Below, piece by piece: positions 13,315 to 24,544 of a stretch of DNA of 64,000 nt. Numbering within the stretch: the first letter of the stretch is position 1; each line of letters begins with the position of its first letter. The notes beneath the pieces are model-generated. The model saw nothing but the letters and a program-made list of their open reading frames with translations, did no database searches and was not told the origin of the DNA. Origin of the DNA: Paraspadella gotoi (lineage: Eukaryota > Chaetognatha); assembly GCA_051294375.1 (NCBI GenBank), contig CM119264.1, positions 19,227,590-19,291,589 on the forward strand, read 5' to 3'. Both the position numbers and the translations under genes were made by a program.

Positions 13315-13580
13315 CGGTATATTCACACTGCCTCGCATCCACCATCGTTCAGCCAATACCATTGGATCAGAGGGGGAACACACCATCCCAGGCGTTGTGT
13401 TCCATCCACACTCCACAGTCCTAATGACTTTCCTCTACGTTGGCAAAGCGATACCGTCCTAGGGTAACCACGCCAGTGACTGGAGGCGTCACTGAGGGTC
13501 GGAAGCCCCCAAAGCCAAAGTGAGATACCCCATCCCAAGGGGAATCACAAGCAACCCGGCTGTTGCCAAAGACGCCCCTT
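13315..13580 (+). repeat. tRNA-derived SINE copy, right arm
   Basis: Same element as 290-585, reversed. The head contains an A-box-like TGGATCAGAGGG and a B-box-like TGTTCCATCC about 35 bases later, followed by the family body (CGCCAGTGACTGGAGGCGTC and GGAAGCCCCCAAAGCC). These are the two internal Pol III promoter blocks of a tRNA-derived SINE. Confidence 0.7.
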
Positions 13581-14442
13581 TTCTTGCTTGCTTGTTGCGT
13601 CCGATTGTTGATAGTCCTTTGGTGGCGTTGTCACGTTTGGTCGACGGGTTAATAATCTCAGAAATATTACAAGCTTGGCTGATTACAAAGTTAATCAGCT
13701 TTCTAAAATAACGAGGCCGCTACTCCTCTTAAGCAAGAATATCGCCCCATCTGAAAGAAAAAAAAATGTGATGACGCCACAATTACCAACCCTGTCACGC
13801 TCTTCACCCCTGACACGCTTTGCCTGCCACGCTTTACTCGTTTCGAAGTTCAAACGAGTACCTTCCTTCGCTCCGTCGGGGCCGCTCTGGTTCCACGCCC
13901 GTTCGCAGCATTTTTCATTCTCCCCTCCCACCCCCACCTCCACTATCCCCCCCCCCCAAGTGAATTTGCCGAATTTTCAAAATCTCGTAAGAAGAGGGAA
14001 AAAATGGGTTTTGAGTGGAGAGTCCGCAGGGATGAGGACGTCGTTACGAGAATCATTAAAAATGCGTGACGACATAAAAAAAATGGAGGCGTGAGGGAAG
14101 AGGGGCCGTGTGAAGGTTTTTCCGATTCTACTTGATCGTCACTTGAACTCTGATCTTGAGGACATATCGTTAAATGTTCGGAAAATCTTGCTCAATCGTT
14201 TCTTTGAGTACAGCTTAGTAAGATTTTATACTACGTGAGCGAAGATCACGGAAATAGGTTTCAGTCAAAATTTTTTTTGTGGTTTATTTTCGTATTTTCA
14301 AGCAGGTTCCGAATTATTTTTTATAATTTAACTTTAAGAATCTAGTATATACAATCTAAATCTCAATCAGATTATAATTTTTCTTCCTTTCCGAATTCGA
14401 CCCTTCTCACCCCTCTCCTCCACACCCCACCTCGCCCCGCAG

Positions 14443-14640
14443 CCTCAACGTCCGGTTCGAGCCCCGCTTCCGCTGCCCCCGCCTCCTCGTCCTCGACGAC
14501 TCCTCCCCCAAGTTCGCCGTCGAGTGTCGCATCTTCTCCAACCCGCGCATCTTCGAGTCTTCGCTCCAAATCCACGTGGAGACGGCCGACGGGTTCGAGA
14601 TCCATCGCGCCGTCGACGACGTCGCCGTCAGGACCCACAG
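14443..14640 (+). CDS. Ig-receptor-like exon (unique copy)
   Basis: A pyrimidine-rich acceptor ending CCCCGCAG precedes 14443 and a GT donor follows 14640. The frame LNVRFEPRFRCPRLLVLDD, then FAVECRIFSNPRIFESSLQ and HVETADGFEIHRAVDDVAV uses C or G at almost every third codon position, strong evidence for coding in this frame. A Cys in VEC followed by SNP recalls strand B of an Ig domain. The exon ends in phase 2. It lies outside all duplicated blocks and is the best anchor for the 5' half of the plus-strand receptor gene. The exact domain is inferred, not proven. Confidence 0.65.
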
Positions 14641-14779
14641 GTTTTTTCTATTGGAGTTGTTGTTTTTAAATTAAGGCGACTAACTCTAAGTGCTGGAGCC
14701 TCGAATTCGATAAAACGTCTTTAATTGATTTTAGAGTTAAAACGTTTCCACGGGGATTGCAGCATATGTTAGAAAAAAG

Positions 14780-14789
14780 TAGAGAGAGA

Positions 14790-14840
<51 letters not shown>

Positions 14841-14845
14841 AGAAT
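14780..14845. repeat. (GA)n microsatellite
   Basis: Interrupted GA dinucleotide tract in the intron after the 14443-14640 exon. Confidence 0.9.
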
Positions 14846-15142
14846 GGAGGAGTTTTGAGAGGAGAGGAGTATGTATAATATTAGAAAGAGATATTAGAAA
14901 GAGAAAAGAAGAGGGTGTGAATTAATAGAGGAGCAGGCGCAATCATATAGCGTTTCTTTTTTGATTTTTTAGGAAGAAGGCGGAAGGCGCGAGAGTTGGA
15001 CGGCGTGCCAAAATAATAAAGAAAGTAGAAGAGAAAAGGTAAGTGAAAGAAGTGAATGGATTTCCTACGTGTATTCGAGTCCTGGCTTCTTTCCGTTACA
15101 CGAACCTCACAACATCATTATGGCGAGAGACGCGAGGCTTGC

Positions 15143-15175
15143 TTAGTTCGCTTAGTTCGCTTAGTTCGCTAAGTA
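15143..15175. repeat. Short tandem repeat, unit GCTTAGTTC
   Basis: Three head-to-tail copies of GCTTAGTTC and a degenerate fourth. No function is apparent. Confidence 0.85.
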
Positions 15176-15558
15176 AGAAAAGGGAAAACCGCCGCTGAAA
15201 TCGAGAGGCAAAGAAAGAAAAGGGGAGAATAATAGGTTGGGATACAAATACATTGAAATGGAAAGAGGCAGAAACGAACTGAGCAATGGCTGAAGTAGAC
15301 GGGGATACAAAGGGTAGAACGCGAAAGAAAGAAAGAAAGAAAGAGAAAGAACGGAGGGCAAAGCAAAAAAAAAGGGAGATGGAGCTAAAAAAGAGCAACG
15401 AAAAGTGATAGAGCGATCCAGAACGAAAAATAGAAAATAAAACATGAGAGGAAAAGAAATTCATCAGTTTTTAATAGGGAAAGAAAGAGAGACAGATCGA
15501 GTTAAACAGAGCATGAGGTAATAACAAATAAAACAATATAACACAGCGCGAGTGGGAG

Positions 15559-15674
<116 letters not shown>

Positions 15675-16532
15675 GCCATCAGTTAGGGAGAGTGAGCGGA
15701 GAGACTAAACGGGAGTTTAGCGTGTGATTAGCTCGGTTGTGATTAGGTTAATGGCGGGAAGTGAACGGGGAGTGGACGGAGAGTGAACGGGGAGTTATCT
15801 TTGGTTAGGACGTTTTACGAAATTGTTAATGGGCTGAGGGTGAGGCAATAGAAGAGGAGATGAAGAGATGTTTGAAGTTAGAAACAAGATTTAAGAATTT
15901 AAGAATTTACAGTGGTTGAATTCGAACATACGCACTACGAGGATTCTAGAAATAGTAGTAAAGTAAAGTAGTAAAGGGCCAACTTACAAGGAAAACATGA
16001 TAAAATTATATATTTTAGGATAGGCAGCCCGTTAAAAGTAAGAAAGAAAATACGGTAAATACTCAATATAAAGGTAGAAGGGATGAGATGCAAGAAAGTA
16101 AGAAATTAGAAAGGAGGAGAAGAGAGATTGTGGAGGAAAGAGAAGTGGAATGAGTAAAATCCATTGAGAGAGTAGGGTTCAGTCGCTCCAGACGCTGATC
16201 AGGTTAAAACCAGGCGCCGTCTGAGCAGACCGGCGGGGCAAACGACGCCCGGCGCCGCCAGAGGAAGACCAACGACGCCGCTCACGCCAGACGGACAGAT
16301 GAATACGGGCGCTCCGGGTTAAGGCGGGTACCAGGTCCTGGTCGTTGGGGTTGTATGCATAAGTTAAAAGGCTGGATGAAGAGGAATTTTTTGCGACTTG
16401 TTAAAAAGGTAATCTTGTGTTCTTTTAAATTTGGCGATTTAAATGGGCATTATAGCATATGGATGTATTAAAACCTGCGTATCTAATTTCGAATCAGATG
16501 TATTTTCAAGTCGTTATATTACAGATAAACAG

Positions 16533-16798
16533 TCGAAGTGGGAAGGTTCAGGCGAAGGTTAAGCCGAGGGCGGTGGTTATAGATGCGAACGGGGTTATAT
16601 AGCGCTGGTGGAAGATGAGGAGGTGGAGGGGTAGGTGTGGCAGGAGGTCTGCGTCGAGAAAGAGGGCAGCGGGGGCAGCGGGGCCAACGGCAGCAGCGGA
16701 AGCAGCGGGGGCGGTCTCGGACGGAAATATCGCAAATCTCGCTCCGACGAAAATGGATACAACCCACCGACTCGTGGGGTCACGACTTTATGCAAAAG
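16533..16798 (+). CDS. GC-rich candidate exon, copy A
   Basis: On the plus strand a frame begins GKVQAKVKPRAVVIDANGVI. With copy C (24545-24780) used to correct a one-base loss, it continues IALVEDEE into a Gly/Ala/Arg-rich part. Joining after the phase-2 end of 14640 works only with a weak acceptor. The reverse strand is also open, so strand and frame are not settled. Confidence 0.3.
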
Positions 16799-16962
16799 AC
16801 TCATAAAATCCGCGCTAATACAAATCGTTCAAGGGGACTACGGGGAGGGGGGAGGCAAACGTTGATGGAGGGCGGAAAAGGAAAGAATTTCGAATCGCAC
16901 TTGCGCGGAAATCTTGAGCTTAATTTTCGGCAATTATTTTACTGTATAAAAGGATGAGTCAA

Positions 16963-17139
16963 GACTCGGTTGCGACAAGAATTCGAGATTGATTCGAATT
17001 TTTGAAATCGAAAAGTCACTTTCTGAACACCTTAGCCACTTCCTTCGCCTCCTGCGCTTCCTCCGCCTCTTCTTCGCCTCCGACTTTGACGCCTCCACTT
17101 CCGCCTCCGTCTCTGCTAGATTCTCATCACCAGATGACA
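16963..17139 (-). CDS. Small acidic protein exon, copy A
   Basis: Minus-strand frame starting MSSGDENLAETEAEVEASKS directly after a T-rich run ending in TTGTAG, a strong splice acceptor. Copy A then turns basic because of an indel; copy C (24968-25157) shows the likely continuation. See that entry. Confidence 0.35.
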
Positions 17140-17786
17140 TTCTACAAAAAAAAAAAAAAGACAAAAAACGCGTCAATCTCGTGAGAAAAAAAAGTCACGC
17201 GAGGTAAAAAAGAAGAAGCTATTTTGTTCTCAAAGTAAAAAAAAAGAAGACGGAAAATATTAAAGAAAGCTTCGCCACGGGGAAGCAGGTCGATTTATGG
17301 CGAGATTACTGCTCCGTATTTCACCAACGTTTTTCGTTGATGCCATCTCGTAAAAACATTTCGTCGTCGAGATGGCGTCGACGACTACGACGACGAAGAC
17401 GACGCCAATGACGACGATGACGATTGAAACGACGACGATGACGACGAAGAGGGGAGAAGGAAGACGATAAGGAAAAGGCCGACGAAGATACAAAGATACA
17501 AAGATACAAACAAAGAAGACGACGAGGAACTACAAAGAAAAAACATTACCTGTAACGGACAGGAAAATTACTAAGAACAAAGATTAGATCGTTGACACCG
17601 TCGCATGGAAAAACGAGGCTCAACTCGGTTGCCCCGGCAACAAAATATAACAACATCGTTTCAAAGCAAAGATAACGTGAACGGTTTTTTTTTTGTTTTT
17701 TTTTTGCCAAATAGAAGTGAAAGGCTCCTCCGCGTCGAAAAGCAAAAGAAACTACTTTTTTTTTCGAACGGATAGATAGATAGAAG

Positions 17787-17815
17787 AGAGAGAGAGAGGT
17801 GAAGAGAGAGAGAAT

Positions 17816-17847
<32 letters not shown>

Positions 17848-17893
17848 CGAGAGAGAGAGAGAGAGAGGAGAGAAGAGAGAGAGAGAGAGATTA
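17787..17893. repeat. Interrupted (GA)n tract
   Basis: Imperfect GA repeat in copy A, matched by 25833-25930 in copy C. Confidence 0.9.
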
Positions 17894-18146
17894 TTCGCAT
17901 GACAACTTTTTTTATGCCTTCGATCCGCTTAAATCTTCTGTCTCTTATTTCCTCTCTCTTTTTGCTTACCTCCCTGTTCCTTCCCAACCTCATTTCCGTC
18001 TATGCTCTCATCTTCTCTTCTAATCCTCTACTGATCCCCACCTGCACTTTTGCCGCTGCTTAATCCTCCGCCCGCATCCCTCAAAACGACCTCCTTCCCA
18101 TGGAATGAAAACCTACCAATTTGGCCCAAATCCTCTTCTTGGCCAG

Positions 18147-18676
18147 GAAAGCGACCCTAAACCATCTTACCGATCCTAACGCTCAAACCCAATCTCAAGC
18201 TTCTCCATTGCCCTATTGCCTAAACCGCTCTATTCTGCCACGACCGTTTGCTCTCCCAACTTTCTCCCCGCCCACCATTAACCGCTCCCGAATCCTTATA
18301 TCCGGCAGATTCGGTGTGGTCCATTCGCTGACCCTACACCGCTCCCTCTTCCTCTCCACAACCCTAACGAGTACTACGTCCCGCTACACTCTGCTCCCGA
18401 CGACTCAACCGACCCATGGCTTTCCTTTCCTCCGTCGGTGTCCAACGACGCGCATTTCCCGCCCGGCGACGTTTTTTTCGGCGTCGTCCGACGGCCGTTT
18501 AAAGTAATCCGGCGTTTCCCTCGTCGTCGCGTTCTTTGTCGTCGTCGAGCGGAGCCACGCCTACTCGTGCGCCGCCACTTCGGCCGATTCCCACAGCACC
18601 CCATGACTCACTCAGCCACGTAGTGTTTCACTATGGACCCAAACTCGTCGCCCGACCGGAAAATCGAAATCAATAG
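18147..18676 (+). pseudogene. Receptor extracellular exon, damaged copy A
   Basis: Same exon as 20186-20690, with the same acceptor (TTGGCCAG) and donor (ATAG then GTGAGAGG), but with extra bases that break the frame repeatedly. Most likely an unpolished version of the same locus. Confidence 0.6.
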
Positions 18677-19047
18677 GTGAGAGGAAATTTGCTTATCATC
18701 GTCTCCGCGGGCCGGTACGATGATCGCTTGTCCTTGTATAATACAATTGAACGCTGAGTCCCTATTAAATCATAATTGCCGAATAGACAATATTTTTCAA
18801 AAATATATTTCAATCCGATATAGGTGAAATTTAAGCCTACGGGGTCTTTCATTTTAATTTTAAACAATTAAACGAGGTTTCACATTTTGTGTTTATTGTT
18901 TTTTAAAATGCTTCTCCTTCCACACAGATATGGTTTGCGAATAAATAAAAGGAAGGAAAAAGGTAGAACGAGGACGGAGGGGGGGGAGAGATCGGAGGGG
19001 GAGAGATGGAAAGAGAAAGAGAGACAAATTCCTCAAAGCGCGCGCAA

Positions 19048-19086
19048 ATAACGCAGAGGGAAGAGAGAGAGAGAGGGAGAGAGAGT

Positions 19087-19167
<81 letters not shown>

Positions 19168-19192
19168 AGAGAAGAGGAGAGAGAGAGAGAGG
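19048..19192. repeat. (GA)n tract, copy A
   Basis: Long interrupted GA tract. Equivalent tracts lie at 21079-21213 (copy B) and 27113-27228 (copy C). Confidence 0.92.
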
Positions 19193-19385
19193 ACCCCAAA
19201 AACATAAATAGTGAGAGAAAAAAGAGCGGTTTTCTCATAGGCTTAACACGTCAAAATCCAATTTTCCCGCTCTGCCACTATTATTGTGCCTCATAATTTT
19301 TACGCCATGAAACAAAGTGGGATTAAGGCCGCGCCATTAATTGCGCGCGGCGGTTCCGGCGCCATCGCGGTCTCCTCCGCTGCAG

Positions 19386-19452
19386 GGTGCTGATCGGCGC
19401 CGACGCAAGGTGCCGAGCCGGCGTCGTTCGCGCTCACGCGATCGCCGGGTCA
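19386..19452 (+). pseudogene. Short receptor exon, damaged copy A
   Basis: Counterpart of 21403-21462 with one-base insertions that break the VLIAPTQVPEPASFALAIAG frame. Confidence 0.4.
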
Positions 19453-19549
19453 GGTGCGAAATCCGCTTCCGCGTCGTCCCCGCGAGATCTCTTCCTTAAT
19501 TTATTCACGGTGGATTAGAGGAAAAAATGCTCCCGTTCCTCACAACATA

Positions 19550-19585
19550 ACTCTCTCTCTCCTCTCTCGTCTCTCTCTCTCTCCT

Positions 19586-19617
<32 letters not shown>

Positions 19618-19757
19618 CGTTCTTCTTTCTCTCTCTCCTTTCATCTCTCTTATCTTTCTCTATCTCTCTCTCTCATCTTCTCTCTCTCTTCTCTCTCTCT
19701 ATCCTCCGTCTCTCATCTTCTTCTCTCGTCTCTCCTCTCTCTCTCTCTCCTCCCCTC
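19550..19757. repeat. (CT)n-rich tract, copy A
   Basis: Interrupted CT repeat. The same tract is a 181-N gap in copy B (21565-21745) and is sequenced in copy C (27583-27782), so the gap in B sits exactly on a hard-to-sequence microsatellite. Confidence 0.9.
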
Positions 19758-19820
19758 ATCCTCCTGCCGTGCGTCTCTTTTTTCCCTTTTTTCCCGTCCC
19801 CTTTCACCCTATTCCTCAAG

Positions 19821-19942
19821 TGCCGGAACGATATTTGGATCAAACATTTCGTGGACAATCGATTCCAATCACCCTCGATTCTCCCAGCGAAAACTTTCTT
19901 GGAACGATTATAACCTCAGCAAAAAAGGGAATAATCCTTATG
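19821..19942 (+). pseudogene. Ig-domain exon, damaged copy A
   Basis: Counterpart of the exon at 21784-21894, interrupted by inserted bases. It ends near the 25-N gap. Confidence 0.5.
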
Positions 19943-19964
19943 GTGAGAGAAAAAACTGCGGAGG

Positions 19965-19989
19965 NNNNNNNNNNNNNNNNNNNNNNNNN
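19965..19989. other. Sequence gap (25 N) at copy A/B boundary
   Basis: Twenty-five N, the same length as the gaps at 29309 and 37683. The sequence after it repeats what was already seen about 2 kb before it. Confidence 0.99.
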
Positions 19990-20185
19990 TTCCCTCTTCT
20001 TTTTCTTACCTCCCTGTCTTCCCACCTCATCTTCCGTCTATTGCTCTTCCTCTTCCTCTTCCTAATCCTCTTGATCCCCACCTCACTTTTGCCGCTGCTT
20101 AATCCCTCCGTCCCCATCCCTCAAAACGACCTCCTTCCCCTGGAATGAAAACCTACCAATTTGGCCCAATCCTCTTCTTGGCCAG

Positions 20186-20690
20186 GAAGCGACCCTACCA
20201 TCTTACCGTCTAACGCTCAACCCAATCTCAAGCTTCTCCATGCCTATTGCCTAACCCTCTATTCTGCCACGACCGGCTCTCTCCCAACTTTCTCCCCGCC
20301 CACCATTAACTCGCTCCCAATCCTTATATCGCAGATTCGGTGTGGTCCATTCGCTGACCCTCAACCGCTCCCTCTTCCTCTCCAAACCCTACGAGTACTA
20401 CGTCCGCTACACTCTGCTCCCGCGACTCCAACCGACCCTGGGCTCCTTTCCTCCGTCGGTGTCCAACGACGCCTTTCCGCCCGGCGACGTTTTTTCGGCG
20501 TCGGTCGACGCCGGTTTAAAGTATCCGGCGTTTCCCTCGTCGTCGCGTTCGTTGTCGTCGTCGAGCGGAAGCCACGCCTACTCGTCGCGCCACTTCGGCC
20601 CGATTCCCCAGCACCCCATGACTCACTCCACGCACGTAGTGTTTCACTATGGACCCAAACTCGTCTGCCCGACGGAAAATCGAATCATAG
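20186..20690 (+). CDS. Receptor extracellular exon, Pro/Ser-rich to Ig end (best copy)
   Basis: The acceptor is CTTCTTGGCCAG and the donor ATAG followed by GTGAGAGG (end phase 1). The frame covers an N-terminal Pro-rich part, SLTLNRSLFLSKPYEYYVRY, a Ser/Pro/His-rich linker and finally HVVFHYGPKLVCP. The V-x-YGPK ending is the usual junction between Ig domains in nephrin/Sidestep-like adhesion receptors. One or two bases seem missing near 20317-20331; copies A and C supply them (PNPYIGRF). The linker is low-complexity and probably extended. Best of three copies (others 18147-18676 and 26189-26720). Confidence 0.6.
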
Positions 20691-21078
20691 GTGAGAGGAA
20701 TTTGCTTATCATCGTCTCCGCCGGCCGGTACGATGATCGCTTGTCTCTGGTATATACATTGAGACGCTGAGTCCCCTTTTAAATCATAATTGCCGAATAG
20801 ACAATATTTTTCAAAAATATATTTCATCCGATATAGGTGAAATTTAAGCTACGGGGTCTTTCATTTTAATTTTTAAACATTAAACGAGGTTTCACATTTG
20901 TGTTTATTGTTTTTAAAAATGCTTCTCCTTCACACAGAATAATGGTTGCGAATAAATAAAAGGAAGGAACAAAGGTAGAACGAGGACGGAGGGGGGGGAG
21001 AGATCGGAGGGGGAGAGATGGAAAGAGAAGAGAGACAGAATTCCTCAAAAGCCGCGCCAAAAATAACGCAGAGGGAAG

Positions 21079-21116
21079 AGAGAGAGAGAGAGGTGAGAGA
21101 GAGGAGAAGAGAGAGA

Positions 21117-21186
<70 letters not shown>

Positions 21187-21213
21187 AGAGAAAATGAGGA
21201 GCAGAGAGAGAGA
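21079..21213. repeat. (GA)n tract, copy B
   Basis: Interrupted GA repeat in the intron between the exons at 20186 and 21403. Confidence 0.92.
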
Positions 21214-21402
21214 GGAACCCCAAAAACATAAATGGGTGAGAGAAAAAAAGAGGGTTTTTCTATGGGCTTAACACGTCAAATCCAATTTTCCCCTCTGCCT
21301 TTATTGTGCCTCATAATTTTACGCCATGAAACAAAGTGGGATTAAGGCCGCGCCTTAATTGCGCGCGGCGGTTCCGGCGCATCGCGGTCTCCTCCGCTGC
21401 AG

Positions 21403-21462
21403 GTGCTGATCGCGCCGACGCAGGTGCCGGAGCCGGCGTCGTTCGCGCTCGCGATCGCCGGG
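21403..21462 (+). CDS. Short receptor exon, possible Ig strand
   Basis: After CCGCTGCAG the frame VLIAPTQVPEPASFALAIAG has G or C at every third position, strongly suggesting coding. A GTAGGT donor follows 21462, but the frame stays open for about 100 more bases. If spliced at GTAGGT the phases do not match the flanking phase-1 exons, so the real limits may differ. Copies: 19386-19452 and 27425-27486. Confidence 0.4.
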
Positions 21463-21564
21463 GTAGGTGCGAATCGCTTCCGCGTCGTCCCGCGAGATCT
21501 TCCCTTAATTACGCCGTGGATTAGGAGGAAAAAATGCTCCCGTTCCTCACAACATACTCTCTCT

Positions 21565-21745
21565 NNNNNNNNNNNNNNNNNNNNNNNNNNNNNNNNNNNN
21601 NNNNNNNNNNNNNNNNNNNNNNNNNNNNNNNNNNNNNNNNNNNNNNNNNNNNNNNNNNNNNNNNNNNNNNNNNNNNNNNNNNNNNNNNNNNNNNNNNNNN
21701 NNNNNNNNNNNNNNNNNNNNNNNNNNNNNNNNNNNNNNNNNNNNN
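21565..21745. other. Sequence gap (181 N) over a CT repeat
   Basis: Flanked by CT dinucleotides. Copies A and C show a CT-rich microsatellite here. Confidence 0.99.
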
Positions 21746-21783
21746 TTTTTTCCCTTTTTTCCCGTCCCTTTCCCTATTCTCAG

Positions 21784-21894
21784 TGCCGGAACGATTTTGG
21801 ATCAACATTTCGTGCACAATCGATTCCAATCCCGTCGTTCCCAGCGAAAACATTTCTTGGACGATTACCTCAGCAAAAAAGGGAAATCCTTATG
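21784..21894 (+). CDS. Ig-domain exon (best copy)
   Basis: Acceptor CTATTCTCAG and donor TATG followed by GTGAGG. The frame reads FWINISCTIDSNPVVPSENI then SWTITSAKKGNPY. The Cys, the SNP turn and Trp about 13 residues later are the B-strand Cys, BC loop and C-strand Trp of an Ig domain. The exon starts and ends in phase 1, the usual phase of Ig-domain exons, and joins in frame to the exon at 22809. Copies at 19821-19942 and 27830-27941 are frameshifted. Two other frames are also open, so the choice rests on the Ig signature and phase. Confidence 0.6.
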
Positions 21895-21943
21895 GTGAGG
21901 AAACGGGGAGGTAAAAAAGTAGGGAAAGTAATACAATGATCAA

Positions 21944-21974
<31 letters not shown>

Positions 21975-22084
21975 CTCTCGCTCTCTTTCTCTCTCTCTCC
22001 CATTCCAATCTTAATCCTACTTCCTTCTAATCTCACTTTGTTTATGCCCCTTTTTTCCTTTTTTCAATGGAAAGGTGATTTTTA

Positions 22085-22218
22085 CTTTGTTTATGTGGAC
22101 TCCTCTTTTTGGGCCTTTTGTTCGGAACGGGAACAACACATGGCAGGCGAACTCCCGAGATGATCCATTTAATGTTTTGTCTTTATTCTCGTCAGATTTT
22201 CAAACCCATATCATTCTG
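22085..22218 (+). other. Possible additional receptor exon before a gap
   Basis: A frame containing PLFGPFVRNGNNTWQANSRD, then FNVLSLFSSDFQTHIIL, is open up to the N-gap and has a potential N-glycosylation site (NNT). Copy C at about 28140-28290 has indels. Splice sites were not resolved. Confidence 0.25.
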
Positions 22219-22423
22219 NNNNNNNNNNNNNNNNNNNNNNNNNNNNNNNNNNNNNNNNNNNNNNNNNNNNNNNNNNNNNNNNNNNNNNNNNNNNNNNNNN
22301 NNNNNNNNNNNNNNNNNNNNNNNNNNNNNNNNNNNNNNNNNNNNNNNNNNNNNNNNNNNNNNNNNNNNNNNNNNNNNNNNNNNNNNNNNNNNNNNNNNNN
22401 NNNNNNNNNNNNNNNNNNNNNNN
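22219..22423. other. Sequence gap (205 N) ending at a poly-A run
   Basis: Copy C shows about 100 bases ending in 37 A's here, so this gap is at a homopolymer. Confidence 0.99.
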
Positions 22424-22808
22424 AAAAAAAACTGAGTTGATGAAAATCCTTAATCGTTAATAATCCAATCTCGACGAAATATTCTTTTCACGATCAGTTT
22501 TATGGATTTCCAAAAATAGTCTCGACCCCATGGTCGCTTTGGCGCCGGCACCGCGTCATTTCCTCCTCTTCCTCATCGCCTCTTCTTCTCTCCTTTTGAT
22601 CATCCTTACTTTCTTTGCTGGAGCACTCCATTTTTATCCCTACTCAATTTGGTTTTTTTTTCTCTCTCTCTTTCTCCCTCTCTATTTTTTTTCGCTCTTT
22701 AGCTAATCTAAATTTTGCAGTTTTTTCTCCCTTTATTTTAACTTCCTTTCTTTGTCTTCTACCAATTCATATTTTCTCAACTCCCACTTTAACCCTTCCC
22801 CCCAACAG

Positions 22809-22955
22809 AGTCGCCCCGGCGCGCCTTCGTCCCCCTCCAAATCGCCCCCATCGTCTCCCCCATCGACGCCAACCTCCAACGCGTCGTCCTCAGCTTCAAC
22901 AGATCTTTGCTGCACATCCTGCCGCCCCAACCTGTCCTCACTCTCTCCGTCAGGG
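22809..22955 (+). CDS. Receptor exon, C-terminal half of last Ig domain (best copy)
   Basis: Acceptor TTCCCCCCAACAG, donor AGGG followed by GTGAGTCG, phase 1 at both ends. The frame reads SPRRAFVPLQIAPIVSPIDA, then LQRVVLSFNRSLLHILPPQP and VLTLSVRG. It joins in frame to the transmembrane exon at 38108, where LRQEATNNFSIRV completes what looks like the F and G strands of the membrane-proximal domain. Copy C is 28762-28916, with indels. Confidence 0.6.
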
Positions 22956-23160
22956 GTGAGTCGTCTGTGAAGGATTAAATCCTGCTTTTTTAAATTTGGC
23001 AAGGGGTGAAAATTCCACTTCTCACTCGACCTTAGTCTATTTATTAATATTAGCTGCAAGATAATAGATACTTACGGAGTGTTGCTGATGGATGAATTCG
23101 TAATCTACAAGTTTACCCAATTCAACATTAAAAGCGAGGCGCATGCAGTTTTCAACTTAA

Positions 23161-24304
23161 GAAACAAAAGCCAAAAAAACGAAGAAATATTAAAAAAAAG
23201 AGAGAGATTTAGTCAACTACTAACTTTATAGGATTGGGAATGAAAGATAAAGTGGGTAAATATCTAAAATTAAAGTATCAGAAAAAGATTTTAAGCTTTT
23301 TTAATGTATATTTTTTTTACCAATAATTTTTTTTCGTAAAATAATAACAAATATTATTGCTTATTAAAAAGCTGGATATGAGATTAAATTAAAACACATC
23401 ACTACTATATACCTGTTATTTTATTTTGGAGATTAAGTTTTTAAATTAAACATCATATATTTTATAAAATAAAGTTTAATAATCTGTTTTATTTAATTTT
23501 TTTATTATAATTTTATAATTATTTTTATTTTAAAATTTGTTTTAAAGCCTTATAAGTAGAACTGTATTTTGTATCTTTATTTTTAAAAAAATATTACCAT
23601 TTGAAAGTTACTAAATTGATTAATCTTTTTTTTTTAAAAAAATTTATTTTTAACGTAAATTCAATAAATGAAAAATGCGTAAAAAAGTTGGGAGAGGTCT
23701 CAAATTAAAGCTTATGTTTTTGTAGATAAATGATAGATATATAAACATTCAAATTGTAAGCACACAGAGGCCAAAAATAATCAATATAATTTTAAAATTT
23801 TTTTCAGGATTTAACAATTCATAGCTCCTGAAACAAAATTTAAAAACTAATACCTATTTACGGCCAAATAGAAAGCCCAAGGTTTACTCTAGAGGATTTG
23901 TCTGTTTTATACCTTATTTTATATTATTTTCCAAAGTTATAAAAAGGAAAAATAAAAAAATTTGACTTAAAAATGCCGGAAATCTCGGTTTTTTTAAAAA
24001 CATCAATAATTGGGAAAAAGTATTTTTGGATTTTAAAAATAAAGTATGTAAAATGAAGTATTTTTTTCCGCCTTTAAAATTGATGGCAGGTTAAATTTGA
24101 TATCCGAACATGATATTTTTAAGATATCTATCAATTTTAATGAAAAAACCGTTTTTTTTTTTTGCAATTTTGAAAGAGTTGCAAGCACTTATTGAATCGA
24201 TTTTTCAAAAAACAAAGATAGAAAAAAATTAGTAGCATATAGGGACTAATTTGTAACTATGTGCTAAATTCTGTAAAAAAACTTTTAAAATTTGCTAAGG
24301 CTAA
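23161..24304. other. Unique A+T-rich spacer, nothing recognised
   Basis: About 1.1 kb of A+T-rich, low-complexity sequence between copies B and C with no matching stretch elsewhere in the window. No open frame, splice-site pair or repeat was recognised; it reads as intron. Confidence 0.6.
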
Positions 24305-24544
24305 ATGCATACGTTTAAAAGGCTGATGAAGAGGATTTTTTGCGACTTGTTAAAAAGGTACTTGTGGTTCTTTTGTAAAGGTGTGTGCGTGGTGAGTTGT
24401 GGTAGAAGGGGTGTGTGCTAGTGAGTTGAGTCATAGTGGTAGTGGTTATTATGAACCTGCGTATCTAATTGTGCGAATCGATGTATTGTCATGAGGGTTC
24501 TTTGTGTGTATATTACGAGATTATAACGAGTGCGAAGTGGGAAG

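Larger units (their letters stand above)
1..13873. repeat. Large inverted repeat, two arms of about 6.9 kb
   Basis: Bases 1 to about 6893 read as the reverse complement of about 7009-13873. For example, the first bases pair with the stretch ending at 13873, and the tRNA-like repeat at 290-585 reappears reversed at 13315-13580. The spacer between the arms holds a long (CT)n tract and a short unpaired stretch (6967-7007). The arms differ mainly by scattered one-base insertions or deletions rather than substitutions, which is what unpolished long-read sequence looks like. The repeat reaches base 1, so it may extend left of the window. It could be a real genomic palindrome, but a read or contig folded back on itself is the simpler explanation. 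Each putative exon in it is therefore present twice and should be counted once. Confidence 0.9.
16375..19964. repeat. Duplicated segment, copy A (partial)
   Basis: This block matches 24305 to about 27960 (copy C) in the same order and orientation. Its last 2 kb match the start of copy B (19990 onward). It stops at a 25-N gap. Differences from B and C are mostly one-base indels. The overlap of A's end with B's start on either side of a gap is what two unmerged overlapping contig ends produce. Confidence 0.85.
19990..23160. repeat. Duplicated segment, copy B (most accurate)
   Basis: Overlaps copy A's last 2 kb and extends to the same right end as copy C (about 29155). Exons stay open here while they are frameshifted in A and C. 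Its two internal gaps coincide with a CT microsatellite and a poly-A run. Confidence 0.85.
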
